Below, piece after piece: positions 1 to 6,659 of a stretch of DNA of 41,479 nucleotides (position 1 is its first letter; each line of letters starts with the position of its first letter). The notes beneath the pieces were generated by a model. The model saw only the letters and a program-made list of their open reading frames with translations. It did no database searches and was not told the DNA's origin. The position numbers and the translations under genes were made by a program. The stretch comes from Spirochaetota bacterium (lineage in GTDB: Bacteria; Spirochaetota; UBA4802; UBA5550), in the NCBI GenBank assembly GCA_025457915.1, contig JALOTL010000027.1, positions 1-41,479 of the forward strand, in the 5' to 3' direction.

Positions 1-372
1 CAATATATTCATTTGTGCGCACATAGTCAATACATTTACGCGGGCGGGCCTTTCCGCGGGTCCGTCATTAATTTAACGAATATGGTCTGATAAATGTAAA
101 ACTTGATGCGGGTTGAGGGTTGATGAAGGGCGGATATGCAGGGAATTACCTGTCGGGAAGTTTTTTTGATTTTTTCCCGTCGATGCCGGAATAAGATTCG
201 ACCAAGTCTTTTTCTTCTTTATCGATGTATTTGGTTCTTTCCATTTTTCTGGTTCAGGAATAATTACTGAATTCACACCCGTTTTGTGATTGATTTTTGT
301 TGATAATACTCATAATCATTATCGTTGTCAATTAATTCATGAATTACTTTAATTTAAAGAGGTCCACACAAG
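1..372. other. Non-coding upstream region of the first cassette
   Basis: This AT-rich stretch has no convincing gene. It holds a G/C-rich imperfect inverted repeat near 40-62, a Fur-box-like element at 310-324, a possible promoter (TTGATT, 17-nt spacer, TAATCA) overlapping it, and the AAAGAGGT ribosome-binding site just before 373. A 67-codon minus-strand frame at 73-276 has no ribosome-binding site or recognisable domain and was not accepted. Confidence 0.5.
310..324 (+). promoter_or_regulatory. Fur-box-like operator
   Basis: The 15-mer TCATAATCATTATCG matches the 7-1-7 Fur consensus TGATAATNATTATCA at 12 of 14 defined positions. A further half-site, TGATAAT, sits immediately upstream at 301-307. 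It lies about 50 bases before the first lipoprotein start and overlaps the best -10 candidate, which is where a repressor would be expected. Binding by a Fur-family metalloregulator is inferred from the motif only. AT-rich upstream DNA can produce such matches by chance. Confidence 0.45.
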
Positions 373-1029
373 ATGAAAATCCAGGCACGGTTCGCGGGTT
401 TGATCTTCATATCCGTATTCATTATATCCCTCGCCGGTTGCGGCGGGCAGGGGACCAGGTCATCCGGGTCGAATGAGGGCGACCGGTACCTCAACGCGGG
501 CATACAGAAGCTTTCCGAGAAGAAGTACGACGATGCGGTCCGCTACTTCTACAAGGTCGCGGAGATCGACAAGGGCGACAGCCGGGCGTCCTACGGGGTG
601 GCGCGCTGCACCCTCGAGAAATACAAGTTCCTGCTTTCCGGTGCACAATCCGCTGATGGCGGGGAAAAGAACACGATCGTGAAGGTGTACGGCGATTTTG
701 TCGCGATGCTTGAGAAAAAGGACTGGAAAGGGATCACTGGTTCCGTATCTGCTCTATCCGTTTTGCATGGTTCAGGTACTCTTGTGACTGATGATGCCTC
801 GTTACGGACTAGCCTGGATGCGTACCTCGGCCTTATCACATCAGCAACAATGAATATATACCTTAAATCACTCGCCGTGGACGGAGTACGGGTGAAAGGA
901 AATGTGGCGGAAGTAAAGCTCAAAATGGCGGGTGGATCGGCAACCGATGAGGTATACCTGATACGAGACAAGGGCAGGTGGAAGATCGCCCTGTTTACGG
1001 GTTCCATCGTCACTGGAGGCGCAAAATGA
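373..1029 (+). CDS. TPR-like lipoprotein, cassette 1 gene A
   Basis: This is a 218-residue predicted lipoprotein. It has a signal peptide ending in lipobox LAGC with Cys23, then about 50 residues resembling a TPR helix pair (Gly/Ala/Tyr spacing, 'KKYDDAVRYF'). A C-terminal domain of about 120 residues follows, containing 'LHGSGTL', 'LDAYLGLITSATM' and a terminal Trp-Lys strand. The same architecture and motifs occur in the gene at 1924-2658, so the two are paralogues. The start is set by AAAGAGGT seven bases upstream. The stop overlaps the next start (ATGA), so it is probably translationally coupled to the secreted protein downstream. No known family or function was recognised. It is presumably anchored in a membrane facing the periplasm or the cell surface. 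Confidence 0.85.
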   Translation: MKIQARFAGLIFISVFIISLAGCGGQGTRSSGSNEGDRYLNAGIQKLSEKKYDDAVRYFYKVAEIDKGDSRASYGVARCTLEKYKFLLSGAQSADGGEKNTIVKVYGDFVAMLEKKDWKGITGSVSALSVLHGSGTLVTDDASLRTSLDAYLGLITSATMNIYLKSLAVDGVRVKGNVAEVKLKMAGGSATDEVYLIRDKGRWKIALFTGSIVTGGAK

Positions 1030-1835
1030 AGAAGGTGATGACGTCGATAATCGCGATATGCGTAGTCATGCTTGCGGCATCCGTGTATTCGGAGGATTAC
1101 AATCCCTTCGATGACAAGGGGATGAAGGAGGTCGGGAGGATAACCCACGAATCCAATATTGTGAGCCGTGCTCTGCTGAAGGTATCCGACTGGACGAGCA
1201 CAAAAAAGGATGTCCCCGAGGAACAACGCAAACTCATCGATACGGAGAAGAAGGTATTCAAGGACTCCGGCCCATTTACGTACCCGAACGTGAAGGTGGA
1301 CACCACAACCCTCTCTGAACGCGCGTGGAAGAATTCTCCCCAGGGGAAGGAACTGGACGCGATGGTCGACAGGTTCATGGGCGCGACTAAGGAGGAGAAG
1401 AAATTCGACGACGCGAAGTATAACCGCGAGATGCAGGGCAAGCTCGCGAGCAAAGACCCGAAGGTGCTCGAAGAAGTGAAGAACAATCCCTTCGCGCCAA
1501 AGGACCTCAGGGATAAGGCGGGGGAGAAGCTGGCTGCGGCGGAGAAGGAAACGGAGGTCAAGCAAAATCAATGTCCTGAATGTCCTCAGGATACAGTTTG
1601 TATTGATCTTCCAAGAGTGCATGTTGATCGAGAAACGGTAAGAAGCATGGCTAAAGAACCTGTAACACGTGATTATATAATAACCCGCCCAAAATATAAA
1701 AATCTACCTCTGTATGTTGTTGATGCTGTTTTATCGAGAGGTCCAGATAAAGTAATTGAAGGTGATACTATGTCTGAAATAGGAGTACCGGGTATGCTAA
1801 GAATACGAAGGATTTGGTGTATAAAAAGAAAGTAA
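1026..1835 (+). CDS. Secreted charged protein with AT-rich C-terminal tip, cassette 1 gene B
   Basis: This is a 269-residue protein that begins at the ATG overlapping the preceding stop codon. Residues 1-22 form a signal peptide ('VVMLAASVYSE'). The body is lysine- and glutamate-rich and probably helical. From about base 1560 the base composition turns AT-rich, and the final ~90 residues are different in character: they contain a CPECPQ cysteine pair, basic stretches and a final CIKRK. The paired position after lipoprotein A suggests that the two proteins work together in the envelope. No family was recognised. The composition break suggests that the tip was acquired or exchanged by recombination, which is an inference. 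An upstream extension of this frame to 978 lies inside gene A and lacks a ribosome-binding site. Confidence 0.8.
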   Translation: MKKVMTSIIAICVVMLAASVYSEDYNPFDDKGMKEVGRITHESNIVSRALLKVSDWTSTKKDVPEEQRKLIDTEKKVFKDSGPFTYPNVKVDTTTLSERAWKNSPQGKELDAMVDRFMGATKEEKKFDDAKYNREMQGKLASKDPKVLEEVKNNPFAPKDLRDKAGEKLAAAEKETEVKQNQCPECPQDTVCIDLPRVHVDRETVRSMAKEPVTRDYIITRPKYKNLPLYVVDAVLSRGPDKVIEGDTMSEIGVPGMLRIRRIWCIKRK

Positions 1836-1923
1836 AAAAATATCGAAACTGTATTATAGATGAAAATTTACATTATTGTCCTATAGTTATACCGCATGAT
1901 TTTTTTAAACAGGAGAACCACAT

Positions 1924-2658
1924 ATGAAAAGAGCTCTTATATCAATACTCATCCTTCTCACGCTCATCGCGTGCGGCTCCGGGCAAAAGACCGCGAGTGA
2001 GTCATCTTCGTCTGTGCTGGACGAGGGACTCGCCGCTGTGAAGAAGGGCGACTACAAGTCGGCATATCTTAAGTTCGGGGATTTTGCCCGACAGAATCCC
2101 GCGGACATACGAGGGCCGATCAACATCGCGAATGCCCTGGCCCTGGAAGGAAAATACGATTCCGCCATGGCCCGTTTCCATGAAGCGGGCAAGCTGAACG
2201 CGAACGACCCGCGCATTGCGCGCGGTGTGTCGCTCTGCGCCCTTTTACGCCATGACCGTCCGCTGGCGGTCGGCAGGGAAGCGGGAGCGGGTGACCTTGC
2301 AAAGATCCTTGACGCGTATGCGAAGTTCACGGCCGCGCTCGCGAAGCGGGACGCGAAGGGGATTGCCGCGAACGCGAGACTGCGCTCGCTTTTGCATGGA
2401 GCCGGGCTCCTGCCCGTAACAGACGAGGAGCTTACGCGGGCCCTGGACGCGTATCTTGGGATCGTCACATCGACCACGATGCGGGCGTACACGGCCGCAC
2501 TCAAGCCCGGGCGGGTGGTGAGCGACGGAACGGTCGCGCGGATCGAGCTTGCGAGCACGGACGGGTCCGTGAAGGACGCCGCGTACTGCAGGAAGTTCGG
2601 GGGGAAGTGGCAGGTCTCGATATTCACAAGGTCGCTCATTGAAGCAGGGGGAAACTGA
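1924..2658 (+). CDS. TPR-like lipoprotein, cassette 2 gene A
   Basis: This is a 244-residue lipoprotein with lipobox LIAC (Cys17), followed by two TPR-like helix pairs at about residues 35-100 ('KKGDYKSAYLKF', 'LEGKYDSAMARF'). A C-terminal domain shares 'LHGAGLL', 'LDAYLGIVTSTTM' and the 'GGKWQVSIFTRSL' ending with the gene at 373-1029. It is therefore a diverged tandem paralogue with one more TPR unit. The start follows AGGAG after an 88-base AT-rich gap. Its coding sequence is much more GC-rich than the flanking gaps. Part of this gene, around 2170-2220, is duplicated as a relic near 6660-6726. The function is unknown; a scaffold or adaptor role would fit TPRs. Confidence 0.85.
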   Translation: MKRALISILILLTLIACGSGQKTASESSSSVLDEGLAAVKKGDYKSAYLKFGDFARQNPADIRGPINIANALALEGKYDSAMARFHEAGKLNANDPRIARGVSLCALLRHDRPLAVGREAGAGDLAKILDAYAKFTAALAKRDAKGIAANARLRSLLHGAGLLPVTDEELTRALDAYLGIVTSTTMRAYTAALKPGRVVSDGTVARIELASTDGSVKDAAYCRKFGGKWQVSIFTRSLIEAGGN

Positions 2659-2659
2659 C

Positions 2660-3457
2660 ATGAAGAAATACACGGTACCGACGCTGATTATCGCGATGCT
2701 GTTCGTCTTCACCCTCCTCGCCGGTGTTTCCGTCGCGGAATGGACCGACAAATGGTGGGATGATATCGAGAGCTATACCAAGAAAAAAGTATCAGAGATG
2801 CCATATCCCGCCATCTCCTATTCGATTAAGAAACGATATGATCGGGTGCGTGAAGTGGTGAAGGACCTCAAGGAGAAGGGACTGGCTTCTTTCGCGAAAA
2901 GCGACGAGGAGTCGTTCAAGAAGGAGGGGGACGTCGACGATACCCGGATCACGAAACGCGCGGCCGGCGAGTACAGGCCTCCGCAGGAGAAGGAGGACAG
3001 TCTCACGAAGCTCCTCCGCGAAGCCCGTGAGGAGGTCGAGAAGCAGGAACCGCGCCGGAAGGTGGAGATCGATTTCGCAGCAGAGATCGCGAAGTTCAAG
3101 AAGGAACAGGAGATGCTGGCTGTGGCGGAGAAGAAAGATGCTGAACTACTCAAGGATCTTATTGGGGATTGGTGTTATTCTGTCTATGTTACTCGCGAAA
3201 TTGCACACACTCCCTGCGCTGTTGATGATACATTTAAGCTTACAGCATCAATATATGATAATAAAAAAGGAAAGGTGAGGTCCGGATGCCAAATACAACC
3301 GGGAGAAGCTGTTCTTGAATTTTTATTAATTATTATTAATGGTGAAATATATTTCCAATATCCAAATGGAGAGAGGGATAAAATTGAATATAATAAAGCG
3401 AAAGGTGAAATGGTGGGCGGCTTTAATAGGAATTGGATATTACATAAATGCAAATGA
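2660..3457 (+). CDS. Secreted protein with AT-rich, lipocalin-like tip, cassette 2 gene B
   Basis: This is a 265-residue protein starting one base after the stop of gene A, with GGGGGA upstream of the ATG. Residues 1-24 form a signal peptide ending near 'GVSVA'. The central ~120 residues are highly charged and probably helical. From about base 3130 the composition falls sharply to AT-rich. The last ~105 residues ('LIGDWCYSVYV' ... 'GGFNRNWILHKC') have alternating beta-strand character, with the G-D/T-W opening seen in small lipocalin-like barrels; this resemblance is weak. It occupies the same position as the protein at 1026-1835, but clear sequence similarity between the two B proteins is not visible by eye. 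No function is assigned. Confidence 0.8.
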   Translation: MKKYTVPTLIIAMLFVFTLLAGVSVAEWTDKWWDDIESYTKKKVSEMPYPAISYSIKKRYDRVREVVKDLKEKGLASFAKSDEESFKKEGDVDDTRITKRAAGEYRPPQEKEDSLTKLLREAREEVEKQEPRRKVEIDFAAEIAKFKKEQEMLAVAEKKDAELLKDLIGDWCYSVYVTREIAHTPCAVDDTFKLTASIYDNKKGKVRSGCQIQPGEAVLEFLLIIINGEIYFQYPNGERDKIEYNKAKGEMVGGFNRNWILHKCK

Positions 3458-3537
3458 TTTAGCAATTGTAACGCCAAGCTATTAAGTATTAAGGTTGCCG
3501 TTTAGGACTTTCCGCTAAAACAGCAGAAAGTCTCATC
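3458..3537. other. Short gap before the direct repeat
   Basis: Eighty non-coding bases lie between the second cassette and the first direct-repeat copy. No gene, hairpin with a T-run or promoter is evident. This is one edge of a longer gene-free stretch (3458-4144) that is otherwise filled by a direct repeat, a long hairpin and a MITE-like element listed separately. Confidence 0.5.
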
Positions 3538-3757
3538 GCACTGCAGAAGATCAAAAATGCATTGCATACGTGAACAATAGGGGGTCAGAGCATACCTGCA
3601 TCCGGCCCAACAGGATGTTGCGCATTCCGGTCTTGACAACGATGTTAAAAGACCGGCACCGTGGTCAGCACTGGCACAGCGTTTGCCGGATTTAAAAGGC
3701 CTCCGCGCAGGACAGTGCAATTTGTTCTCAGAGAAAAGTTCTGGATATCAATGGTAA
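3538..3757 (+). repeat. Direct repeat copy 1 with short relic reading frame
   Basis: This segment recurs in the same orientation at 4766-5013, with most positions identical. From 3581 to 3757 both copies keep the same open frame, 58 codons here and 56 in the other, sharing 'YLHPAQQDVAHSGLD', 'APWSALAQRLPD' and 'KGLR.GQ'. Most differences preserve the frame, so the segment probably derives from the 3' end of a real gene. An adjoining upstream frame, 'LQKIKNALHT', is interrupted by a stop. No family was recognised. Copy 1 lies outside the MITE-bounded island and copy 2 lies inside it. Confidence 0.75.
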
Positions 3758-3858
3758 AGATCAGGCGCATTCGGAATATAATCTGGTTTCAAGCCGCTTT
3801 TGCGGAAAATTCCCTGAAAGAAAAAATAGACTTTTGCCGATGAAACTCATTTCGACAC

Positions 3859-3894
3859 GGCTGCCGCCTGCTCAATGAGCGAACTGCGGCAGCC
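3859..3894 (+). terminator. Long GC-rich hairpin
   Basis: GGCTGCCGC at 3859-3867 pairs perfectly with GCGGCAGCC at 3886-3894. The loop itself holds a GCTC/GAGC mini-stem. No T-run follows directly (TGATGATTTG), so it may be a weak terminator or a structural relic of the surrounding insertions rather than an intrinsic terminator of the second cassette, which ends 400 bases upstream. Confidence 0.4.
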
Positions 3895-3979
3895 TGATGA
3901 TTTGTTTGAAATCTAATTTGTCTTGCAATTTGATATGCAAGAATATATATTGTTTTATATATTTTTAGATTTATTTTAA

Positions 3980-4090
3980 GGGTACCTCGAAAAATCATGA
4001 TTTTCATTATTCAAACAAATGATAAGTCCTGATTTTACCAGTATTTATATCCACAAGGGAACCTCCAAAATGTAATTATTAGAGGTTCCC
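3980..4090 (-). mobile_element. MITE-like element, copy 1
   Basis: This 111-base element starts GGGTACCTCGAAAAATC and ends GAGGTTCCC, so its ends form a 9-bp inverted repeat with one mismatch. Its reverse complement aligns along its full length with 5806-5913; by eye about four fifths of positions match, with one 3-base indel. It contains two stem-loops: a perfect AAGGGAACCTC/GAGGTTCCCTT stem at 4058-4092, and an imperfect AAATCATGATTTT/AAATCAGGACTT-type stem. It has no coding capacity. The GGGAACCTC-type terminus recalls some IS5-like insertion sequence ends, but no transposase is present. The two copies point in opposite directions and enclose both toxin-antitoxin modules. Confidence 0.75.
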
Positions 4091-4144
4091 TTATTCAAAT
4101 CCATAAAATGTTATTATTTTAAACATACTGTGCAGGTGAAATTC

Positions 4145-4384
4145 ATGGAAGCAGCCCGCTACATAAAGAAAATCGAATCATCAAGCATCCTCATCGAGGG
4201 TCTTGATCGTTTCGCAGGACAGGAAGTTGAGATTATAATACTGTCTTCGGAAAACAGGCCATCGAATTTACACCACAAGGAAAATTTATACGGCGTGCTT
4301 AACGGCTATGCTGACAATGCAAAAATATCTGCAGAAAAACAGGCATGGGAATCGGCTGCGCAGGAAAAACATGAAAAACGTTGA
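4145..4384 (+). CDS. Antitoxin of PIN-type toxin-antitoxin pair 1
   Basis: This is a 79-residue acidic/basic small protein immediately upstream of a PIN-domain toxin and overlapping it by 14 bases, which is the usual order of type II modules. The N-terminus ('ARYIKKIESSSILIEGLDRFAGQEVEIIIL') has the short beta-rich look of AbrB-like or DUF2281-like antitoxins. The C-terminus ('AKISAEKQAWESAAQEKHEKR') is a charged helix suited to toxin wrapping. ATG 4145 is preferred over GTG 4130 because AGGTG lies six bases before it. It presumably neutralises the toxin and represses its own promoter. The family assignment is tentative; the toxin-antitoxin role rests on context. Confidence 0.7.
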   Translation: MEAARYIKKIESSSILIEGLDRFAGQEVEIIILSSENRPSNLHHKENLYGVLNGYADNAKISAEKQAWESAAQEKHEKR

Positions 4385-4736
4385 TGCCAATGTTATTCTG
4401 AGGTATCTTCTTGGAGATCTTCCGGATCAGGCGGCTATTGCGCGGGATATCATCAGCAATAATGAGATTTTTCTTGCGGGCGAGGTTCTCGCAGAAGTTG
4501 TCTATGTCCTTGAAAAAGTATACAGGGTGACCAGAAAAGAGATCAGCCATGTACTCGTTCTTTTTATCAGAAGTGACACTGTAATAATGAACAACAAACC
4601 GGTTATGGAAGCAGCGCTCGATGTTTATAGCCGGGAAACCATTGATTACGTTGATGCGCTGCTTTGCGGATACAGCCTGGTTCAGAAGAGTGAAATTATA
4701 ACCTTTGATAAAAAGCTGAAATCATTAACGAGCTGA
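4371..4736 (+). CDS. PIN-domain ribonuclease toxin 1 (VapC-like)
   Basis: This is a 121-residue PIN-domain protein with the expected acidic residues: Asp5 in 'VDANVILRYLLGD', a Glu in 'AGEVLAEVVYVLEK', Asp in 'TIDYVDALL' and Asp in 'ITFDKKL'. PIN toxins cleave RNA with a Mg-dependent acidic site, and all four positions are present, so it should be active. The start at 4371 has AGGAA six bases upstream and overlaps the antitoxin by 14 bases. A 5'-extended frame to 4308 lies wholly in the antitoxin and is unlikely. It is bounded upstream by a MITE-like element and downstream by a direct repeat, which suggests horizontal acquisition. Confidence 0.85.
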   Translation: MKNVDANVILRYLLGDLPDQAAIARDIISNNEIFLAGEVLAEVVYVLEKVYRVTRKEISHVLVLFIRSDTVIMNNKPVMEAALDVYSRETIDYVDALLCGYSLVQKSEIITFDKKLKSLTS

Positions 4737-4765
4737 ACACAAAATCTAATTAATATTTTCTGCTG

Positions 4766-5013
4766 GCACTGCAGAAGATTCAGAATGCATTGCATACGGC
4801 CCCCTGTATCCCCCGGAGGGGGACCTGGGGATCGAACAATAGGGGGTCAGAGCCTACCTGCATCCGGCTCAACAGGATGTTGCGCATTCCGGTCTTGACA
4901 AGGATGTGAAAAGACTGGCCCCGTGGTCAGCACTGGCACAGCGGTTGCCGGATTTTAAGGGCCTCCGCACAGGACAGCGCACCCTGTTCTCAAAGGAAAT
5001 TCCGGGATATTAA
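4766..5013 (+). repeat. Direct repeat copy 2 with short relic reading frame
   Basis: This is the second copy of the segment at 3538-3757. It differs by a 35-base insertion at about 4798-4832 that contains the palindrome-rich CCCCCGGAGGGGG. The insertion falls between 'GCATACG' and 'GAACAATAGGGGG', which are adjacent in copy 1 apart from one shared base. The 56-codon frame at 4843-5013 matches the copy 1 frame residue for residue over most of its length and ends SKEIPGY. It sits in the 395-base gap between the two toxin-antitoxin modules. The rest of that gap (5014-5113) shows nothing recognisable. Confidence 0.75.
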
Positions 5014-5113
5014 AAATACATGAAGGATGATCGGTGCGTGGTTTTTTTAAAAACGGCTGAAATAGTTCTGTGTCCCTTATGGTTTACCTGAAGGGCTATC
5101 CGCAATCGTATTG

Positions 5114-5160
5114 ATATACTTGTAAATATACTTGACTTTTCCCCGCCTTTTGGTATTTTT
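5114..5160 (+). promoter_or_regulatory. Promoter and candidate operator of toxin-antitoxin pair 2
   Basis: ATATACTTG occurs twice in direct orientation, at 5114-5122 and 5126-5134, a 12-base spacing of about one helical turn. The second copy runs into TTGACT (5132-5137), and TATTTT (5154-5159) follows after 16 bases. This makes a plausible -35/-10 pair 17 bases before the antitoxin ATG. Direct repeats at this position would suit autorepression by the ribbon-helix-helix antitoxin encoded next. This is inferred from position and repeat structure. Confidence 0.45.
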
Positions 5161-5176
5161 CATTCAAGAGGTTTTT

Positions 5177-5404
5177 ATGCCGCAAATATCATTATATATA
5201 GACAAGGATACATTGAGCAAGATAGAGAAAGCCGCCAGCAAGGAAAAGATTTCTATTTCCAAATGGGTCGGCAAACACATAAAAAAAATAATCAAAGATG
5301 ATTATCCGCAAGGATATTTTGAATTATTCGGATCAATAGCAGATGAATCATTTAAGATTAAAGCTTTATCTTTTAAACATGATTCCGAAAGAGAAAGTCT
5401 ATGA
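5177..5404 (+). CDS. Ribbon-helix-helix (CopG-like) antitoxin of pair 2
   Basis: This is a 75-residue protein whose first 40 residues match the ribbon-helix-helix pattern: a short strand 'QISLYIDKDTL', helix 'SKIEKAASKEK', turn 'ISISKW' and a basic second helix 'VGKHIKKII'. Such antitoxins bind operator DNA as dimers through the strand and block the cognate toxin with the C-terminal tail. ATG 5177 has AAGAGGT nearby; an upstream TTG at 5132 falls in the putative -35 box and is not a start. It overlaps the toxin by four bases (ATGA). The paired 9-mers at 5114-5134 are its likely operator. Confidence 0.8.
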   Translation: MPQISLYIDKDTLSKIEKAASKEKISISKWVGKHIKKIIKDDYPQGYFELFGSIADESFKIKALSFKHDSERESL

Positions 5405-5805
5405 TTTACTTTCTGGACACAAATATCTGCGTATATTTTCTTAAAGGTCTATACCCATCGATATTAGAGAATATTCAGACTAAAAATCCGAATAACATTA
5501 AAATTCCTTCGATCGTAAAGGCAGAACTTCTTTATGGTGCGGAGAAAAGTCAGAATAAAACAAAAAATTTAAGCAATATTTTCAAATTCCTTGAACCTTT
5601 CGAAATTGTTTCTTTTGACGATGAAAGCTCAATTACTTATTCTAAAATACGGGCGGCGATGGAGTTGAAGGGGGCTGTTATTGGACCAAATGATTACCTG
5701 ATTGCCGCAACAGTATTGGCTAAGAATGGAACTCTTGCGACAAATAATATAAAAGAATTCGAAAAAGTAAAAAACTTAAAAATAGAAAATTGGACAGTAT
5801 CATAA
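5401..5805 (+). CDS. PIN-domain ribonuclease toxin 2 (VapC family)
   Basis: This is a 134-residue VapC-type PIN protein: Asp6 in 'YFLDTNICVYFLKG', Glu in 'KAELLYGAEKS', Asp in 'GPNDYLIAAT' and the late 'TNNIKEFEKV' Asn/Glu segment. The classical 'DTNICIY...' opening and 'I.P.DLLIA' core make it a closer match to canonical VapC than the toxin at 4371. It is translationally coupled to the antitoxin by ATGA. Its stop codon TAA directly abuts the MITE-like element at 5806, so that element may have inserted at the 3' end of the module or supply its terminator hairpin. It is probably a stable, complete module. Confidence 0.88.
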   Translation: MIYFLDTNICVYFLKGLYPSILENIQTKNPNNIKIPSIVKAELLYGAEKSQNKTKNLSNIFKFLEPFEIVSFDDESSITYSKIRAAMELKGAVIGPNDYLIAATVLAKNGTLATNNIKEFEKVKNLKIENWTVS

Positions 5806-5913
5806 GGGAACCTCTGATAATATTTTGGAGGTTTCCTTGTGAATACAAGCACTGTCAAAATCAGGATTTCCCATTTGTGTGATTAATGAAAATCCTGATT
5901 TTTCGAGGTACCC
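5806..5913 (+). mobile_element. MITE-like element, copy 2 (inverted relative to copy 1)
   Basis: This 108-base element begins GGGAACCTC and ends GAGGTACCC. It is flanked on both sides by ATAA, a candidate 4-bp target duplication. It folds into two hairpins: AAGGGAACCTC with GGAGGTTTCCTT, and a near-perfect AAAATCAGGATTT with AAAATCCTGATTTT. The second could double as a transcription terminator for the toxin gene that ends at its border. It is the reverse complement of 3980-4090 with limited divergence. Confidence 0.75.
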
Positions 5914-5922
5914 ATAAGTTCA

Positions 5923-5963
5923 ACAGCCGACAGCTGAGCTCACTGTACCCCAGAATCGGCTGT
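5923..5963. terminator. Hairpin downstream of MITE copy 2
   Basis: ACAGCCGA at 5923-5930 pairs with TCGGCTGT at 5956-5963 around a 25-base loop. No T-run follows, so its terminator role is doubtful. A partial, degenerate resemblance to the direct repeat ('GGGCCTTCGCGCAGG') appears at about 6030-6060, just before the next gene. Confidence 0.3.
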
Positions 5964-6073
5964 GTATGGCTCCTCCTGTATTTCCCTGTTAAAAATCCTG
6001 CGAAGATATAATCGGCGTGTGATCGAAGATTCAAGGGCCTTCGCGCAGGGGCATTTTCTGGAGAGGAGAAACA

Positions 6074-6634
6074 ATGAAAGCATACAGAAAGATTTTCACA
6101 GCGGTTCTGCTGGTTGCGGCAGCGGTGTTCATGGTATCCGGCATCGATGCGAAGAATAAAACGTACAGGATCGGCGACAAAGGCCCTGCTGGCGGCTGGA
6201 TATTTTATGATAAAGGAAAAACTTCCGACGGATGGCGGTACCTGGAAGCCGCTCCTGCCGATCAGGGCACTGTAAAATGGGGATGTTACGAGCAATCCAT
6301 TTCAGGGGCCAGCGGTACGGGCATAGGGACCGGAAGGAGCAATACCAGGGCCATTGTGAATGGCTGCGGTGAAGCAGGTTTAGCCGCGAAGCTGTGCGCT
6401 GATTTTCGCGGCGGCGGGAAGAGCGACTGGTTTCTGCCGTCAAAAGATGAACTGAATTTGATGTATACAAATTTGCAAAAGAACGGTGTTGGCGGGTTCG
6501 CAGCTGGCTACTATTGGAGTTCTTCGGAGAACGATGCAGGCAATGCGTGGCTCCAGGGCTTCGACATTGGCTTCCAGAGCGACGTCAGTAAGGCCAGCAG
6601 CTACGTACGGGTCCGGGCTGTCCGGGCTTTTTAG
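6074..6634 (+). CDS. Secreted DUF1566 (Lcl C-terminal-like) domain protein
   Basis: This is a 186-residue protein with a signal peptide at about residues 1-26 ('VFMVSGIDA'). The rest is one DUF1566/Lcl-type domain: 'IGDKGPAGGWIFYDKG' opening, 'WRYLEAAPAD', 'DWFLPSKDELNLMY' core, 'GYYWSSSE' and the closing 'YVRVRAVRAF'. The family is related to C-type-lectin-like folds and is common in multicopy secreted proteins of spirochaetes and Fibrobacteres. Ligands are mostly unknown. The start follows GGAGAGGAGAAACA. It appears to be monocistronic; the preceding 60 bases weakly resemble the direct repeats upstream. A surface or periplasmic binding role is likely, but the substrate cannot be named. Confidence 0.88.
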   Translation: MKAYRKIFTAVLLVAAAVFMVSGIDAKNKTYRIGDKGPAGGWIFYDKGKTSDGWRYLEAAPADQGTVKWGCYEQSISGASGTGIGTGRSNTRAIVNGCGEAGLAAKLCADFRGGGKSDWFLPSKDELNLMYTNLQKNGVGGFAAGYYWSSSENDAGNAWLQGFDIGFQSDVSKASSYVRVRAVRAF

Positions 6635-6659
6635 GGCTATGTAACAATTGATCTATTCA

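Noticed and set aside
73-276. 67-codon minus-strand frame at the window start
   Set aside because: No ribosome-binding site, no domain, low-complexity Lys/Pro composition, and it faces away from any plausible promoter.
373-3457. Interpreting the B proteins as contact-dependent or polymorphic toxins
   Set aside because: No toxin domain, export pretoxin motif or immunity gene is recognisable; only the composition break supports the idea.
3980-5913. Calling the inverted-repeat-bounded island a complete transposon
   Set aside because: No transposase or fragment of one is present, and the outer target duplication is not clear (TTAA versus ATAA).
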